Positions 37,124 through 48,699 are shown, counted from the first letter of the stretch. The stretch is 64,000 nt of DNA from Lepus europaeus (GCF_033115175.1 NC_084840.1:81545179-81609178), one strand, 5' to 3'. Made by a program: numbers and translations. The notes: generated by a model from the sequence alone, not told the origin.

Positions 37124-37420
37124 AGAACTGGTGTTGTAGCGCAGTGGGTTGAACCACTGCCTGTGACACTGGCATCCCGAGTGAGCTCCACTTGGAGTCC
37201 CAGCTGTTCTAATCTGATCCAGCTGCATGCTAATGTGCCTGTGAAAACAGTGGACCATGGCCCAGGTAGTTGAGCCCTGGAGTTCCAAGTGTGACTTCAG
37301 CTTGGCCGAGGACTGGCCACTGTAGTCATTTGGGTAGTGAACCAGTGGATGAATGGTGCTGTTCCTTCTCTCCTTGTCTCTCTGTAATTCTTCCTTTCAA
37401 ATAAATAAATCTTTAAAACA
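37124..37420 (+). mobile_element. Old CSINE, sense
   Basis: Head CAGAACTGGTGTTGTAGCGC, middle GATCCAGCTGCATGCTAATG, and tail CCTTTCAAATAAATAAATC. Short flank similarity (AAAATCATCTTA / AAAACATCATCTTCC) is a possible degraded target duplication. Confidence 0.88.
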
Positions 37421-37619
37421 TCATCTTCCAAAACAAAATATTAAATTATTTTGTACCTTATATGACTTTATATTTTCTGAAATGGACTTGTCAGTATTTA
37501 TGGGATTCACTGACAATTAGCTAAATAGTAGTTCCTCAGCTCTATCCATGTAGTCTCTTACTTCAAATTTTTATGAAAAACAGTGCACAAGAAATACTGA
37601 TTTTAAAGAGCACAATATC

Positions 37620-37968
37620 TTTTTTTTTATTTTTTTTATTTTTGACAGGCAGAGTGGACAGTGAGAGAGAGACAGAGAGAAAGGTCTTCCTTTTGCCGTT
37701 GGTTCACCCTCCAATGGTCGCTGCGGTAGCGCGCTGCGGCCGGCGCACCGCGCTATTCCGATGGCAGGAGCCAGGTGCTTCTCCTGGTCTCCCATGGGGT
37801 GCAGGGCCCAAACACTTGGGCCATCCTCCACTGCACTCCCTGGCCACAGCAGAGAGCTGGCCTGGAAGAGGGGCAACCGGGACAGGATCAGTGCCCCGAC
37901 CGGGACTAGAACCCGGTGTGCCGGCGCCGCAAGGTGGAGGATTAGCCTGTTGAGCCACGGCGCCGGCC
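37620..37968 (-). mobile_element. Young CSINE, antisense, perfect 16-bp target duplication
   Basis: T-rich tail, TTTTTGACAGGCAGAGTGGA, complete core and reversed head CCACGGCGCCGGCC. TAAAGAGCACAATATC is identical at 37604-37619 and 37969-37984, so the insertion is very recent. Confidence 0.97.
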
Positions 37969-37984
37969 TAAAGAGCACAATATC

Positions 37985-38572
37985 ATTAAATATAATACAT
38001 GACAGTCAATTTCAGTTCTCTGTTTATTAACAGCATCTAATTGTATTCTGTTGGTAGCAGGTAATATAGTGTTCTGAATCAGTCATATGATTAGATATGT
38101 AGGAATCATAAAATATTTTACCCTACAGTTTTATTTTCTGTGTTACCTGTACATTTAATATTGCACTTCATAGACATTATCAATTTTCTCCAGAGTAGCA
38201 ATGATAAGCCACACATCCAAATTTATAGACCTACCCAAATGACTTTTTTCTTGACTATCCATGAGCTTGAGACATCTAAGAAGCAGAAGTTTTAAAACAG
38301 CTCTGAACTCCTTCAACACAGAAAGACATCTAGTCTTTCTTGAAGTAGTTTGTTGACCTTGGACAATTAAAAGCATTGGCTAAAGAAGTGAGTATTCAAT
38401 GATTGATGAAGCTTATTTAAACTTGCAATTGCTAAAATTAAATATTATTTTCTATATGTTTTTTGCTGTGCATTTTTATTTATTGATTTAAATTCTTCAG
38501 TAAAGTTACAACTGTATTATACAGTCTGCACTCATTTAGAATTTTTTACGTTTTTGCCAATGTCATTATTTT
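37985..38572. other. Intron sequence, no recognisable repeat
   Basis: AT-rich. The minus-strand frame at 38155-38376 has no supporting splice or conservation signal that I can see. Confidence 0.45.
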
Positions 38573-39664
38573 TTTTCATTTATTAAACTTTTATTTAATG
38601 AATATAAATTTCCAAAGTACAGCTTATGGATTGCAATGGCTTCCCCCTCCCAAAACTTCCCTCCCACCCGCAACCCTCCTCTTTCCCGCTCCCTCTACCC
38701 TTCCATTCACATCAAGATTCATTTTCAATTCTCTTTATATACAGAAGATCAGTTTAGTATATATTAAGTAAAGATTTCAACAGTTTGCCCCCACATAGCA
38801 ACACAAAGTGAAAAAATACTGTTGGAGTACTAGTTATAGCATTAAATAACAGTGGTCAGCACATTAAAGACAGAGATCCTACATAATATTTTTTTAAAAA
38901 TTAATTAATTTTCTATGCCATTTCCAGTTTAACACCAGCTTTTTTTTTCATTTCCAATTATCTTTATATACAGAAGATCGATTCAGTATGTAATTAGTAA
39001 AGATTTCATCAGTTTGCACCCACACAGAAACACGAAGTGTAAAAATACTGTTTCAGTACTAGTTATAGCATCACTGCACATTAGACAACACATTCAGGAC
39101 AGATCCTACATGAGATGTAAGTACACAGTGACTCCTGTTGCTGACTTAACGATTTGACACTCTTGTTTATGGCGTCAGTAATCTCCCTAGGCTCTAGTCA
39201 TGAGTTGCCAAGGCTATGGAAGCCTGTTGGGTTCGCCGACTTTGATCTTATTCCAATAGGGTCATAGTCAAAGTGGAAGTTCTCTCCTCCCTTTAGAGAA
39301 AGGTACCTCCTTCTTTGATGGCCCCGTTCTTTCCACTGGGATCTCACTCGCAGAGATCTTTCATTTAGGTCTTCTTCTTTTTTTTCTTTTCCATGGTATC
39401 TTGGCTTTCCATGCCTACAATACTCTCATGGTCTCTTCATCCAGATCTGAATGCCTTAAGGGCTGATTCTGAGGCCACATCTGCCATTCTATGAGTCTGC
39501 TGTGTATCCCACTTCCCATGTTGGATCCTTCTCTCCCTTTTTGATTCTATCAGTTAGTATTAGCAGACACTAGTCTTGTTTGTGTGATCCCTTTGCCTCT
39601 TAGATCTATCAGAGCCATCAGTTGTGAACTGAAATTGATCACTTGGACTAGTGAGATGGCATTG
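38573..39664 (-). mobile_element. 5'-truncated L1 3' UTR, antisense, duplicated-3'-UTR type
   Basis: Starts with the reverse 3' end (TTAAACTTTTATTTAATGAAT). The segment TTTATATACAGAAGATC...AGTACTAGTTATAGCAT occurs twice (about 38730-38850 and 38960-39070), joined by an AT-rich linker (TTAATTAATTTTCTATGCC). It then runs on through the rest of the 3' UTR to 39664. Confidence 0.92.
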
Positions 39665-39890
39665 AATATGGTAACATTATTAATCTAGCTGTTAATACTA
39701 AGTATATTTAACTACATAGGTCTGTTCTGGGTACTAAGCAATAAAAAGATTAGTAAAATAGCACAATGAATTAAATAAGGGCTATATGCCTCATTCTAGT
39801 GGTCCAGAAAGTCTTTTGGATTTGAGACTTAACTACATCAAGAAGTGAAGCATATGAGTCAAATATTGACACCATGTTTCTGCATTGTAG
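39665..39890. other. Intron end before exon 3
   Basis: Unique sequence leading to the exon 3 acceptor. The stretch 39782-39840 resembles 42103-42175 downstream, see findings. Confidence 0.5.
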
Positions 39891-40075
39891 GCGTTGATAA
39901 GAGAAGATTACTATCACCCATAGTCAAGAAGTCGTGTGATTATCATGGAATTAAGAATTATACAAGCATGGAACCAGAATCAGAGCAAGTCATTTCTTCT
40001 CCAGTGCATAATGCCATAGAAGCAACACCAAAAGAGAAGGAAAAACTTGATGGAAGTGAAAACAACCAGCTGCAG
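39891..40075 (+). CDS. Internal exon 3 of the unrecognised gene
   Basis: The acceptor is TTTCTGCATTGTAG. The exon enters with one base already supplied (giving Ser with exon 2) and encodes about 61 residues with readable pieces VDKRRLLSPIVKKSCDY, SMEPESEQVISS and ATPKEKEKLDGSENNQLQ. It is hydrophilic, Ser/Pro/Glu/Lys-rich and probably disordered. The end is ambiguous. A strong GC-type donor, CAG|GCATGT, gives an end at 40075 in phase 0. A weaker GT donor, CAT|GTGAAA, gives an end at 40079 in phase 1. Both match alternative acceptors of exon 4. An in-frame Met at 39845 lies before the acceptor and is unlikely to be a start. Confidence 0.77.
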
Positions 40076-40077
40076 GC
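40076..40077 (+). promoter_or_regulatory. Candidate GC-type splice donor of exon 3
   Basis: CAG|GCATGT matches the U1 consensus at -3 to -1, +1, +3, +5 and +6 apart from the T-to-C change at +2, the usual pattern for GC-AG introns. The competing GT donor 4 bases later has T at -1 and A at +5. This is inference from sequence alone. Confidence 0.5.
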
Positions 40078-40255
40078 ATGTGAAAATTTGAATTTCTCTT
40101 TTTTATATTGTTTTGCTTTTTGTATGTATATGATATGCTTTAAAAAGATAGCATATAACAATTGAAAAACATACACATTAGAGATTTTACTTCTTTCCAG
40201 GTTGTATGTCCATTTTGGTCAAGAAGCTTTGTATTGTATTTCACCATGAGTAGGA

Positions 40256-40281
40256 GTGTCTGTGTGTGTGTGTGTGTGTGT
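40256..40281. repeat. (TG)n microsatellite
   Basis: About 12 TG units, with one interruption near the start, in the intron about 180 bases after exon 3. Confidence 0.95.
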
Positions 40282-40556
40282 TGGGCTGAAAAGATATAGC
40301 AATAGCATAAAATATTTTAATTCAGACTGTATTTTCAGCCTTGTTTCTTTCTTCCTGACATTTCCTTAAAAAGGAGGAAAGAACCTGGTTTTGAAAATGT
40401 CTTTCTATCTCAAAATATACTCTCAGTTCCTGGGATATACCAACCACTGATTTTCTAATCTTCAATTAAGTGAAATATATTAGAATATAAAAATGACAAT
40501 GGACATGCACTACATGTTTTCAACACATGTGAGTGAGATTCTTATTGTTCTTTTTT

Positions 40557-40936
40557 TTTAAACTTTTATTTCCAAAGTACAGCTTATGGATTACAATGGC
40601 TTCCCCCCCCCCCATAACTTCCCTCCCACCCACAACCCTCCCCTTTCCCAATCCCTCTCCCCTTCCATTCACATCAAGATTCATTTTCAATTCTCTTTAT
40701 ATACAGAAGATCAGTTTAGTATATATTAAGTAAAGGTGGCATGCACCAATGCCATCTCACTAGTCCAAGTGATCAACTTCAGTTCACAGTTGATCACACT
40801 GATAGGTCTAAGAGTCAAAGAGATCACACAAACAAGACTAGTGTCTGCTAATACTAACTGATAGAATCAAAAAGGGAGAGAATGATCCAACATGGGAAGC
40901 AGGATACACAGCAGACTCATAGAATGGCAGATGTCC
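40557..40936. mobile_element. Twin-primed L1 3' UTR with inverted 5' portion
   Basis: 40557-40735 is the L1 3' end in reverse (AAACTTTTATTTCCAAAGTAC to ATATTAAGTAAAG). 40736-40936 is a more 5' part of the same 3' UTR in forward orientation (GGTGGCATGCACCAATGCC to GCAGATGTCC). Flanks TATTGTTCTTTTTT at 40543-40556 and 40937-40950 bracket the whole, so it is one event. Confidence 0.92.
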
Positions 40937-41016
40937 TATTGTTCTTTTTTAAATGATTTCAAAAGAAAGGAACCCAGTAGATACAATTGAAAGGAAAGAA
41001 GACAAGCAGTTGATTT

Positions 41017-42055
41017 TTTTAAACTTTTATTTAGTAAATATAAATTTCCAAAGTACAGTTTATGGCTTTTCCCCCCGATAACTTCCCTCCCACCTGCAAC
41101 CCTCCCATCTCCCGCTTCCTCTCCCATTCCATTCACATCAAGATTCATTTTCTTTCTTTTTTTTTAATTTTTAAATTTTTTTTTAAAATTTTTCACAGGC
41201 AGAGTAAACAGTGAGAGAGACAGAGAGAAAGGTCTTCCTTTGCCGTTGGTTCACCCTCCAATGGCCGCCGTGGCCGGCACGCTGCTGCCAGTGCACCGCG
41301 CCGATCTGATGACAGGAGCCAGGTGCCTATCCTGGTCTCCTGTGGGGTGCAGGGCCCAAGCACTTGGGCCATCCTCCATTGCACTCCCTGGCCACAGCAG
41401 AGAGCTGGCCTGGAAGAGGGGCAACCGGGACAGAATCGGTGCCCTGACTGGGACTAGAACCCGGTGTGCCAGCGCTGCAAGGCGGAGGATTAGCCTGTTA
41501 AGCCACGGCGCCGTCCAAGATTTATTTTCAATTATCTCTATATACAGAAGATCAATTTAGTATACATTAAGTAAAGATTTCATCAGTTTGTACCTACACA
41601 GAACATAAAGTGTAAAATACTGGTTGAGTACTAGTTACAGCATTAATCCACATTGAACAACACATTAAGGACGGAGATCCTACAAGAGAGGTAAGTACAC
41701 AGTGACTTCTGTTGTTGATTAAACAATTTGACACTCTTGTTTATGGCATCAGTAATCTCCCTAGGCTCTAGTCATGAGTTTCCAAGGCTATGGAAACCTG
41801 TTGAGTTCACTGACTTCGATCTTATTTAGACAAGGTCATAGTCAAAGTGGAAGTTCTCTCCTCCTTTCAGAGAAAGGTACCTCCTTCTTTGATGGCCCAT
41901 TCTTTCCACTGGGATCTCACTCGCAGAGATCTTTCATTTAGGTCTTCTTCTTTTTTTTTTCTTTTCCATGGTATCTTGGCTTTCCATGCCTACGATACTC
42001 TCATGGGCTCTTCAGCCAGATGCAAATGCCTTAAGGGCTGATTCTGAGGCCAGAG
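41017..42055 (-). mobile_element. 5'-truncated L1 3' UTR, antisense, with 14-bp target duplication
   Basis: Reverse 3' end (AAACTTTTATTTAGTAAATA), single-copy 3' UTR, ending TGATTCTGAGGCCAGAG. CAAGCAGTTGATTT at 41003-41016 and 42056-42069. Split by the SINE at 41152-41516. Confidence 0.95.
41152..41516 (-). mobile_element. Young CSINE nested in L1, antisense
   Basis: A T/A-rich tail, CACAGGCAGAGTAAACAGTG, core, and reversed head CCACGGCGCCGTCC. AAGATTCATTTT (41140-41151) and AAGATTTATTTT (41517-41528) form the target duplication in the L1 3' UTR. Confidence 0.95.
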
Positions 42056-42099
42056 CAAGCAGTTGATTTGTTAGTGACAGATTATGTGAATCGAAGTAT

Positions 42100-42345
42100 C
42101 ACCAGTTGAAGTTTAGACACCAGATATATGCTTCAGTCTAAAAGTCCAGAAGGCCACTGGGATTCGGAGTTTACAAACACCCCAAATGAACATCATTCTA
42201 GTAAAAAGGCACAATGTTTGTGTTGTTACAAGCATTTTCTTTTAAAAAAAAGTACAAAACATGTATAAGAAGAAGCTATTTGCTAATTTCAGTGCAAACA
42301 GCTATACAAGCAGGAATACAAGGGGGAAATATTAAATATACAACT
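42100..42345 (+). pseudogene. Possible decayed duplicate of the exon 3 region
   Basis: 42109-42165 resembles the intron just before exon 3: GATATATGCTTCAGTCTAAA and GTCCAGAAGG versus GCTATATGCCTCATTCTAGT and GTCCAGAAAG at 39780-39812. Further on, CTATACAAGCAGGAATACAAG resembles the exon 3 text TTATACAAGCATGGAACCAG. If homologous, the copy has lost its acceptor and frame. It is a by-eye alignment with modest identity and needs a real alignment. Confidence 0.35.
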
Positions 42346-42524
42346 ATTTGAATTTGATGCTCATCATGGTCATGGGATAGAACAAATAGCTAGGCTACAT
42401 GTTGCAGATAACCTGAATTAGAAAATGTGAGTTCTCTCCCACATACTGATAAAACATACAAAATATGTTTAAATGAAGAAAGAGTTACAGCAAATGCAAA
42501 GATTTGAGAATGAGGACAGTGAGG

Positions 42525-42905
42525 ATGGTGGAAAATTGGCTTCATGCTTAAAGCACCACTTGGGTTGTTGAGGATCCACATCAAAGTGCCTGGGTTTATG
42601 TTCCCACTGTGCTCTAATTGCAGCTTTTATCTAATGCATACCTTAGGAAGCAACAGGCAATGGCTAAGTACCTGAGTCCTTGACACTTAAGTTGTAGACC
42701 CGCATGAAGTACTCTTCTTGGCCATGGCATGGCCCAGTCCTTACTGTTGCAGGCATTTGTAGTGTGAACCAGCAGTGGAAGGTTCTCTTTCTCTCTCACT
42801 CTCTTTCCCTTCCTCTCCCACTCTCCCTCTCTCCCTTGCTCCATCCCCTTCTCCATTCCCCTTCCCCTCCCACCCCCCTCCCTCTAATGCTATCTCCCTC
42901 TCTTC
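42525..42905 (+). mobile_element. Old CSINE, sense, with expanded pyrimidine tract
   Basis: Diverged head and core (GAAGCAACAGGCAATGGC, GGCATGGCCCAGTCCTTAC, GTGTGAACCAGCAGTGG), then more than 100 bases of C/T-rich sequence at 42780-42900. The open frames here (42614-42856 minus, 42741-42950 minus) are low-complexity by-products. Confidence 0.7.
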
Positions 42906-43174
42906 TTTAGCTTTACATTTAGACCTTTTCTTGCCCTTTTTTGCTGACACTTTGCTTTTGTCTCTATATAATTATCTGACTTAGTGGTGTTCCACTTACA
43001 GATAGCCCATATATACTATAATATTATGTAAACATGTAATTTCATGTACACATAGATTATTTCTGCTCTCTAAATTATAGTGCAGAAAAACCACATGATT
43101 TCTCTTTCTTAATTTGTTTATCTATCTGTCTTTCAAGAGACATATAGCTTCGGAAACTCTTTTTTCTAGAAAGC

Positions 43175-43400
43175 TTTTGTTTTAGGTATACAAACTTAAT
43201 GCATTTCATAAATACAACTTTATGAACATAGTGATTCTTCCAAAGTACCCATCCTCCCACCTGCTCTCTCACCCTTGTTTTCCCTCTTCTATTCCCATTC
43301 TTTTTTTTTTAACTAAAACCTATTTGCCATTATCTTTATTTGCAGAAGATGAAGTCTGTGCTAAGTAAAGAGTTCAACAAATAGTACGAAAAAATGTTCT
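43175..43400 (-). mobile_element. Older L1 3' end, antisense
   Basis: Signature of the older 3' UTR (GGTATACAAACTTAATGC, CACCTGCTCTCTCACCC, AAAGAGTTCAACAAATAGTACG). It stops at the insertion point of the full-length L1. The same older element appears to continue, after an internal gap, at 50341. Confidence 0.75.
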
Positions 43401-44865
43401 TCGATTTCTCTTTTTTTTTAATTAAACTTTTATTTAATGAATATAAATTTCCAAAGTACAGCTTATGGGTTACAATGGCTTCCCCCTCCAAAAACTTTCC
43501 TCCCACCCACAACCCTCCCCCCTCCCACTCCCTCTCCTCTTCCTATTACATCATGATTCATTTTCAATTCTCTTTATATACAAAAGATCAGTTTTGTATA
43601 TATTAGGTAAAGATTTCAACAGTTTTCCCCCATATAGCAACACAAAGTGAAAAAAAAAATACTGTTGGAGTACTAGTTATAGCATTAAATAAGAGTGTAC
43701 AGCACATTAAAGACAGAGATCCTACATAATATTTTTTAAAAAAATTAATTAATTTTCTATGCCATTTCCAATTTAACACCAGGTTTTTTTTTTCATTTCC
43801 AATTATCTTTATATACAGAAGATCGATTCAGTATGTAATTAGTAAAGATCTCATCAGTTTGTACCCACGCAGAAACACAAAGTGTAAAAATACTGTTTCA
43901 GTACTAGTTATAGCATCACTTCATATTAGACAACACATTAAGGACAGATCCCACATGGGATGTAAGTACACAGTGACTTCTGTTGCTGACTTAACAATTT
44001 GACACTCCTGTTCATGGCGTCAGTAATCTCCCTAGGCTCTAGTCATGAGTTGCCAGGGCTATGGAAGCCTTTAGAGTTCGCTGACTTTGATCTTGTTCCG
44101 GTAGGGTCACAGTCAAAATGGAAGTGCTCTCCTCCCTTTAGAGAAAGGTACCTCCTTCTTTGATGGCCCCGTTCTTTCCATTGGGATCTCACTAACAGAG
44201 ATCTTTCATTTAGGTCTTCTTCTTTTTTTCTTTTCCATGGTATCTTGGCTTTCCATGCCTACAATACTCTCATGGGCTCTTCATCCAGATCCGATTGCCT
44301 TAAGGGTTGATTCTGAGGCCAGAGTGTTGTTTAGGACATCTGCCATTCTATGAGTCTGCTGTGTATCCCACTTCCCATGTTGGATCTTTCTCTCCCTTTT
44401 TGATTCTATCAGTTAGTATTAGCAGACACTTGTCTTGTTTGTGTGATCCCTTTGATTTTTAGACCTATCTAAGCCATTGAATGTGAACTGAAATTGATCA
44501 CTTGGACTAGTGAGATGGCATTGGTACATGCCACCTTGATGGGATTGTATTGGAATCCCCTGGCACATTTCTAACTCCATCATTTGGGGCAAGACTGATT
44601 GTGCATGTCCCAGATTGTGCATCTCCTCCCTCTCTTTTTCCACTCTGAAATTTAACAGGGATCACTTTTCAGTTAAAATTTAAACACCTAAGAATAATTG
44701 TGTGTTATTTACAGAGTTCAACCACTAGTAATAGAACAACAACAACAACAACAAATACTAAAAAGGATAAAGTATTACATTGTACATGTAGAGTCAGGAC
44801 AAAAGCTGATCAGGTCATTGTTTCTTATACTGTCCATTTCACTTAACAGGTTTCCCCTTTGGTGC

Positions 44866-47800
44866 TCAGTTGTCGCCGATCAGGGAAAACAAATGAAATT
44901 TGTCTCTTTGGGACTGGCTTAATTCACTCAGCATGATGTTTTCCAGATCCCTCCATCTTGTTTCAAATGATTGGGTTTCATTGTTCCTTACTGCTGTATA
45001 GTATTCTATGGAGTACATGTCCCATAATTTCTTTATCCAGTCTGCTGTTGATGGGCATTTGGGTTAGTTCCAGGTCTTAGCTATTGTGAATTGAGCTGCA
45101 ATAAACATTAATGTGCAGATGGCTTTTTTATTAGCCAAATTAATTTCCTTTGGGTAAATTCCAAGGAGTGGGATGGCTGGGTTGTATGGTAGGGTTATGT
45201 TCAGGTTTCTGAGGAATCTCCAGACAGACTTCCATAGTGGCTTAAGCAGTTTGCATTCCCACCAACAGTGGGTTAGTGTCCCTTTTTCCCCACATCCTCT
45301 CCAGCATCTGTTTTTGGTAGATTTCTGAATGTGAGCCATTCTCACAGGGGTGAGGTGAAACCTCATTGTGGTTTTGATTTGCATTTCTCTGATGGCTAGT
45401 GATCTTGAACATTTTTTCATGTGTCTGTTGGCCATTTGGATTTCCTCTTTTGAAAAATGTCTATTGAGGTCCTTGGCCCATCTCTTCAGTGGGTTGTTTG
45501 TTCTGTTGTGGATTTTCTTGATTTCTTTGTAGATTCTGGTTATCAACCCTTTATCTGTAGTATAGTTTGCAAATATTTTTTCCCATTCTGTCTGTTGCCT
45601 CTTCACTTTCCTGACTGTTTCTTTTGAAGTACAGAAACTTCTCAATTTGATGCAATCCCAAATGTTAATTTTGGTTTTGACTGCCTGTGCTCCTGGGGTC
45701 TTTTCCAAGAAGTCTTTGCCTGTACCTATATCTTGCAGGGTTTCTCCAATGCTCTCTAATAATTTGATGTTTTCGGGTCGTAGATTTAAGTCTTTAATCC
45801 ACGTTGAGTGACTTTTTGTGTAAGGTGAAAGTTATGGGTCTTGCTTCAAGCTTCTGCACATGGAAATCCAATTTTCCCAGCACCATTTATTGAGTAGACT
45901 GTCCTTATTCCAGGGATTAGTTTTGGATCTTTGATCAAATATAAGTTGGCTGTAGAAGTTTGGTTTGATTTCTGGTGTTTCTATTCTGTTCCATTGATCT
46001 ATCCATCTGTTTCTGTACCAGTACCATGCTGTTTTGATAACAACTGCCCTGTAGTATGTCCTGAAATCTGGTATTGTGATGCCTCCGGCTTTGTTTTTGT
46101 TGTACAAGATTGCTTTGGCTATTCGAGGTCTTCTGTGTCTCCATATGAATTTCAGCATCATTTTTTCCAGATCTGAGAAGAAGCTCTTCGGTATCTTGAT
46201 TGGTATTGCATTGAATGTATAAATTGCTTTTGGGAGAATGGACATTTTGATGATATTGATTCTTCCAATCCATGAGCATGGAAGATTTCTCCATTTTTTG
46301 GTATCCTCTTCTATTTCTTTCTTTAAGGTTTTGTAGTTTTCATCGTAGAGATCTTTAACGTCCTTGGTTAAGTTTATTCCAAGGTATTTGATTGTTTTTG
46401 TAGCTATTGTGAATGGGATTGATCTTAGAAGTTCTTCCTCAGCCGTGGCATTGCCTGTGTATACAAAGGCTCTTGATTTTTGTGGATTGATTTTATATCC
46501 TGCTACTTTGCCAAACTCTTCGATGAGTTCCAGTAGTCTCTTAGTAGAGTTCTTTGTGTCCCCTAAATAAAGAATCATATCATCTGCAAAGAGGGATAGT
46601 TTGAGTTCTTCCTTCCCAATTTGTATCCCTTTAATTTCTTTTTCTTGCCTAATAGCTCTGGCTAGAACTTCCAGAACTATATTGAATAGCAGTGGTGAGA
46701 GTGGGCATCCCTGTCTGGTACCAGATCTCAGCGGAAATGCTTCCAACTTTTCCCCATTCAACAGGATGTTGGCCGTGGTTTTTTCATATATTGCTTTGAT
46801 TGTGTTGAGGAATGTTCCTTCCATACCCAGTTTGCTTAGAGTTTTCATCATGAAAGGGTGTTGTATTTTATCAAATGCTTTCTCTGCGTCTATTGAGAGA
46901 ATCATATGGTTTTTCTTCTGCAGCCTGTTAATGTAGTGTATTACGTTGATTGTTTTGCGGACGTTGAACCATCCTTGCATACCAGGGATAAATCCCACTT
47001 GGTCTGGGTGGATGATCTTTCTGATGTGTTGTTGCATTCTATTGGCCAGAATTTTATTGAGTATTTTTGCATCTGTGTTCATCAGGGATATTGGTCTGTA
47101 ATTCTCTTTCAATGCTGCATCTTTTTCCGGCTTAGGAATTAAGGTGATGCTGGCTTCATAGAAAGAATTTGGGAGGATTCTCTCTTTTTCGATTGTTCTG
47201 AATAGTTTGAGAAGAATTGGAGTTAGTTCTTCTCTAAATGTCTGGTAGAACTCAGCAGTGAATCCATCTGGTCCTGGGCTTTTCTTTGTTGGGAGGGCCT
47301 TTATTACTGTTTCAATTTCTGTGTCAGTTATGGGTCTGTTTAGGTTTTCTATGTCTTCCTGGCTCAATATAGGTAGGTTGTATGTGTCCAAGAATCTGTC
47401 CATTTCTCATAGATTTCCTCATAGATTTTCCCTGTTTGCTGGCACACACGTGCTTGTAGTAATTTCTGATGATTCTTTTTATTTCTGTGGTGTCTGTTGT
47501 TATGTTTCCTTTTTCATCTCTGATTTTATTGATTTGCGTCTTTTCTCTTTTTTTTTAGTTAGTTGGGCCAATGGGGTGTCAATTTTGTTTATTTTTTCAA
47601 AAAACCAGCTCCTTGTTTGGCTGATTTTTTGTAATGTTTTTTTGGATTCAATCCTGTTGATTTCTTTTTGATTTTTAATTATTTCCCTTCTTCTACTGGG
47701 TTTGGGTTTGGTTTGCTGCAGATTTTCTAGATCCTTGAGATGACTTGAAAGCTCATCTATTTGGTGCCTCTCCAATTTCTTGATGTAGGCACCTATTGAT

Positions 47801-48699
47801 ATAAACTTTCCTCTTAACACTGCTTTTGTTGTATCCCATAGGTTTTGGTATGTTGTGCTGTTATCCTCATTTACTTCCAGAAAATTTTTGATTTCTCTTT
47901 TAATTTCTTCTATGATCCATTGTTCATTCAGGAGCATGTTGTTCAATCTCCACGTGTTTGCACGTGCTCTGGGGATTCCCTAGTTGCTAATTTCCAATTT
48001 CATTCCTTTGTGGTCTGAGAAGCTGCATGGTATGATTCTAATTCTTTTGAATTTGCTGAGACGTGCTTTATGGCCTAGTATGTGGTCAATCCTAGAGAAG
48101 GTTCCATATACTGCTGAGAAGAATGTAAAGTCCTTAGATGTAGGATGAAATGTTCTGTAGATATCTGTTAGATCCATTTGGGCTATAGTGTCATTTAAAT
48201 CTACTGTCTCCTTCTTGGTCTTCTGTCCTGTTGATCTGTCTATCTCTGAGAGTGGAGTATTGAAGTCCCCCAGTACTATTGTATTGGGGTCTAAGTCTCC
48301 CTTTAAGTCCCTTAAGAAGTCTTTTAAATAAGCTGGTGCCCTGTGATTAGGTGCATATACATTGATAATTGTTATATCTTCCTGTTGAATGGATCCCTTA
48401 ATCATTAAATAGTGCCCCTCTTTGTCTCTCCTGACAGTTTTTGTGGTAAAGTTTATGTTGTCCGATATTAAGATGGCTACGCCCACTCTTTTTTCATTTC
48501 TGTTGGCATGGTATATCTTTTTCCAGCCTTTCACTTTCAGCCTGTATGGATCATTGTTGGAAAGATGAGTTTCTTGTAAGCAGCAAAAAGATGGGTTTTG
48601 TTCCTTAACCCAATCAGCCAATCGGTGTCTTTTAACTGGGCAGTTCAAGCCATTAACATTCAATGTGACTATTGAGAAGGAGTAACTTTGCCCTGCCAT
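44866..48699 (-). pseudogene. L1 ORF2 (endonuclease-reverse transcriptase), disabled
   Basis: From ATG at 48699 to an in-frame TGA at 44866-44868 is 1277 codons, the usual L1 ORF2 size. The endonuclease shows LNVNGLNCP, the catalytic-Glu motif QETHLS, VLGDFNTPLS and a C-terminal SDHKG. The RT shows [15 protein letters not shown] and the catalytic [10 protein letters not shown] near 46.5 kb. It is broken by in-frame stops at 47980, 45832 and 45064 and by compensating frameshifts between about 47500 and 47404, where a 12-bp unit is also duplicated (47406-47429). The longest surviving frame is 523 codons (45832-47403). A typical L1 protein makes cDNA from L1 RNA at nicked chromosomal DNA; this copy cannot. 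Confidence 0.95.

Noticed and set aside
37573..37978. Long opposite open frames (37573-37953 and 37571-37978)
   Set aside because: Both lie entirely within a young CSINE, whose GC-rich body has few stops on either strand. Similar pairs occur over nearly every CSINE copy.
39845..39890. Met codon at 39845 as start of a 106-codon gene
   Set aside because: The TTTCTGCATTGTAG acceptor and phase match with exon 2 make this an internal exon. The frame after 40075 runs into intron sequence.
42741..42984. Lys/Glu-rich and Ser/Leu-rich open frames
   Set aside because: They come from the expanded pyrimidine tract of an old SINE read on each strand.
45832..47403. 523-codon open frame, the longest in the window
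   Set aside because: It is the RT part of a disabled L1 ORF2 ([10 protein letters not shown] motif, in-frame stops on both sides), not a cellular gene.
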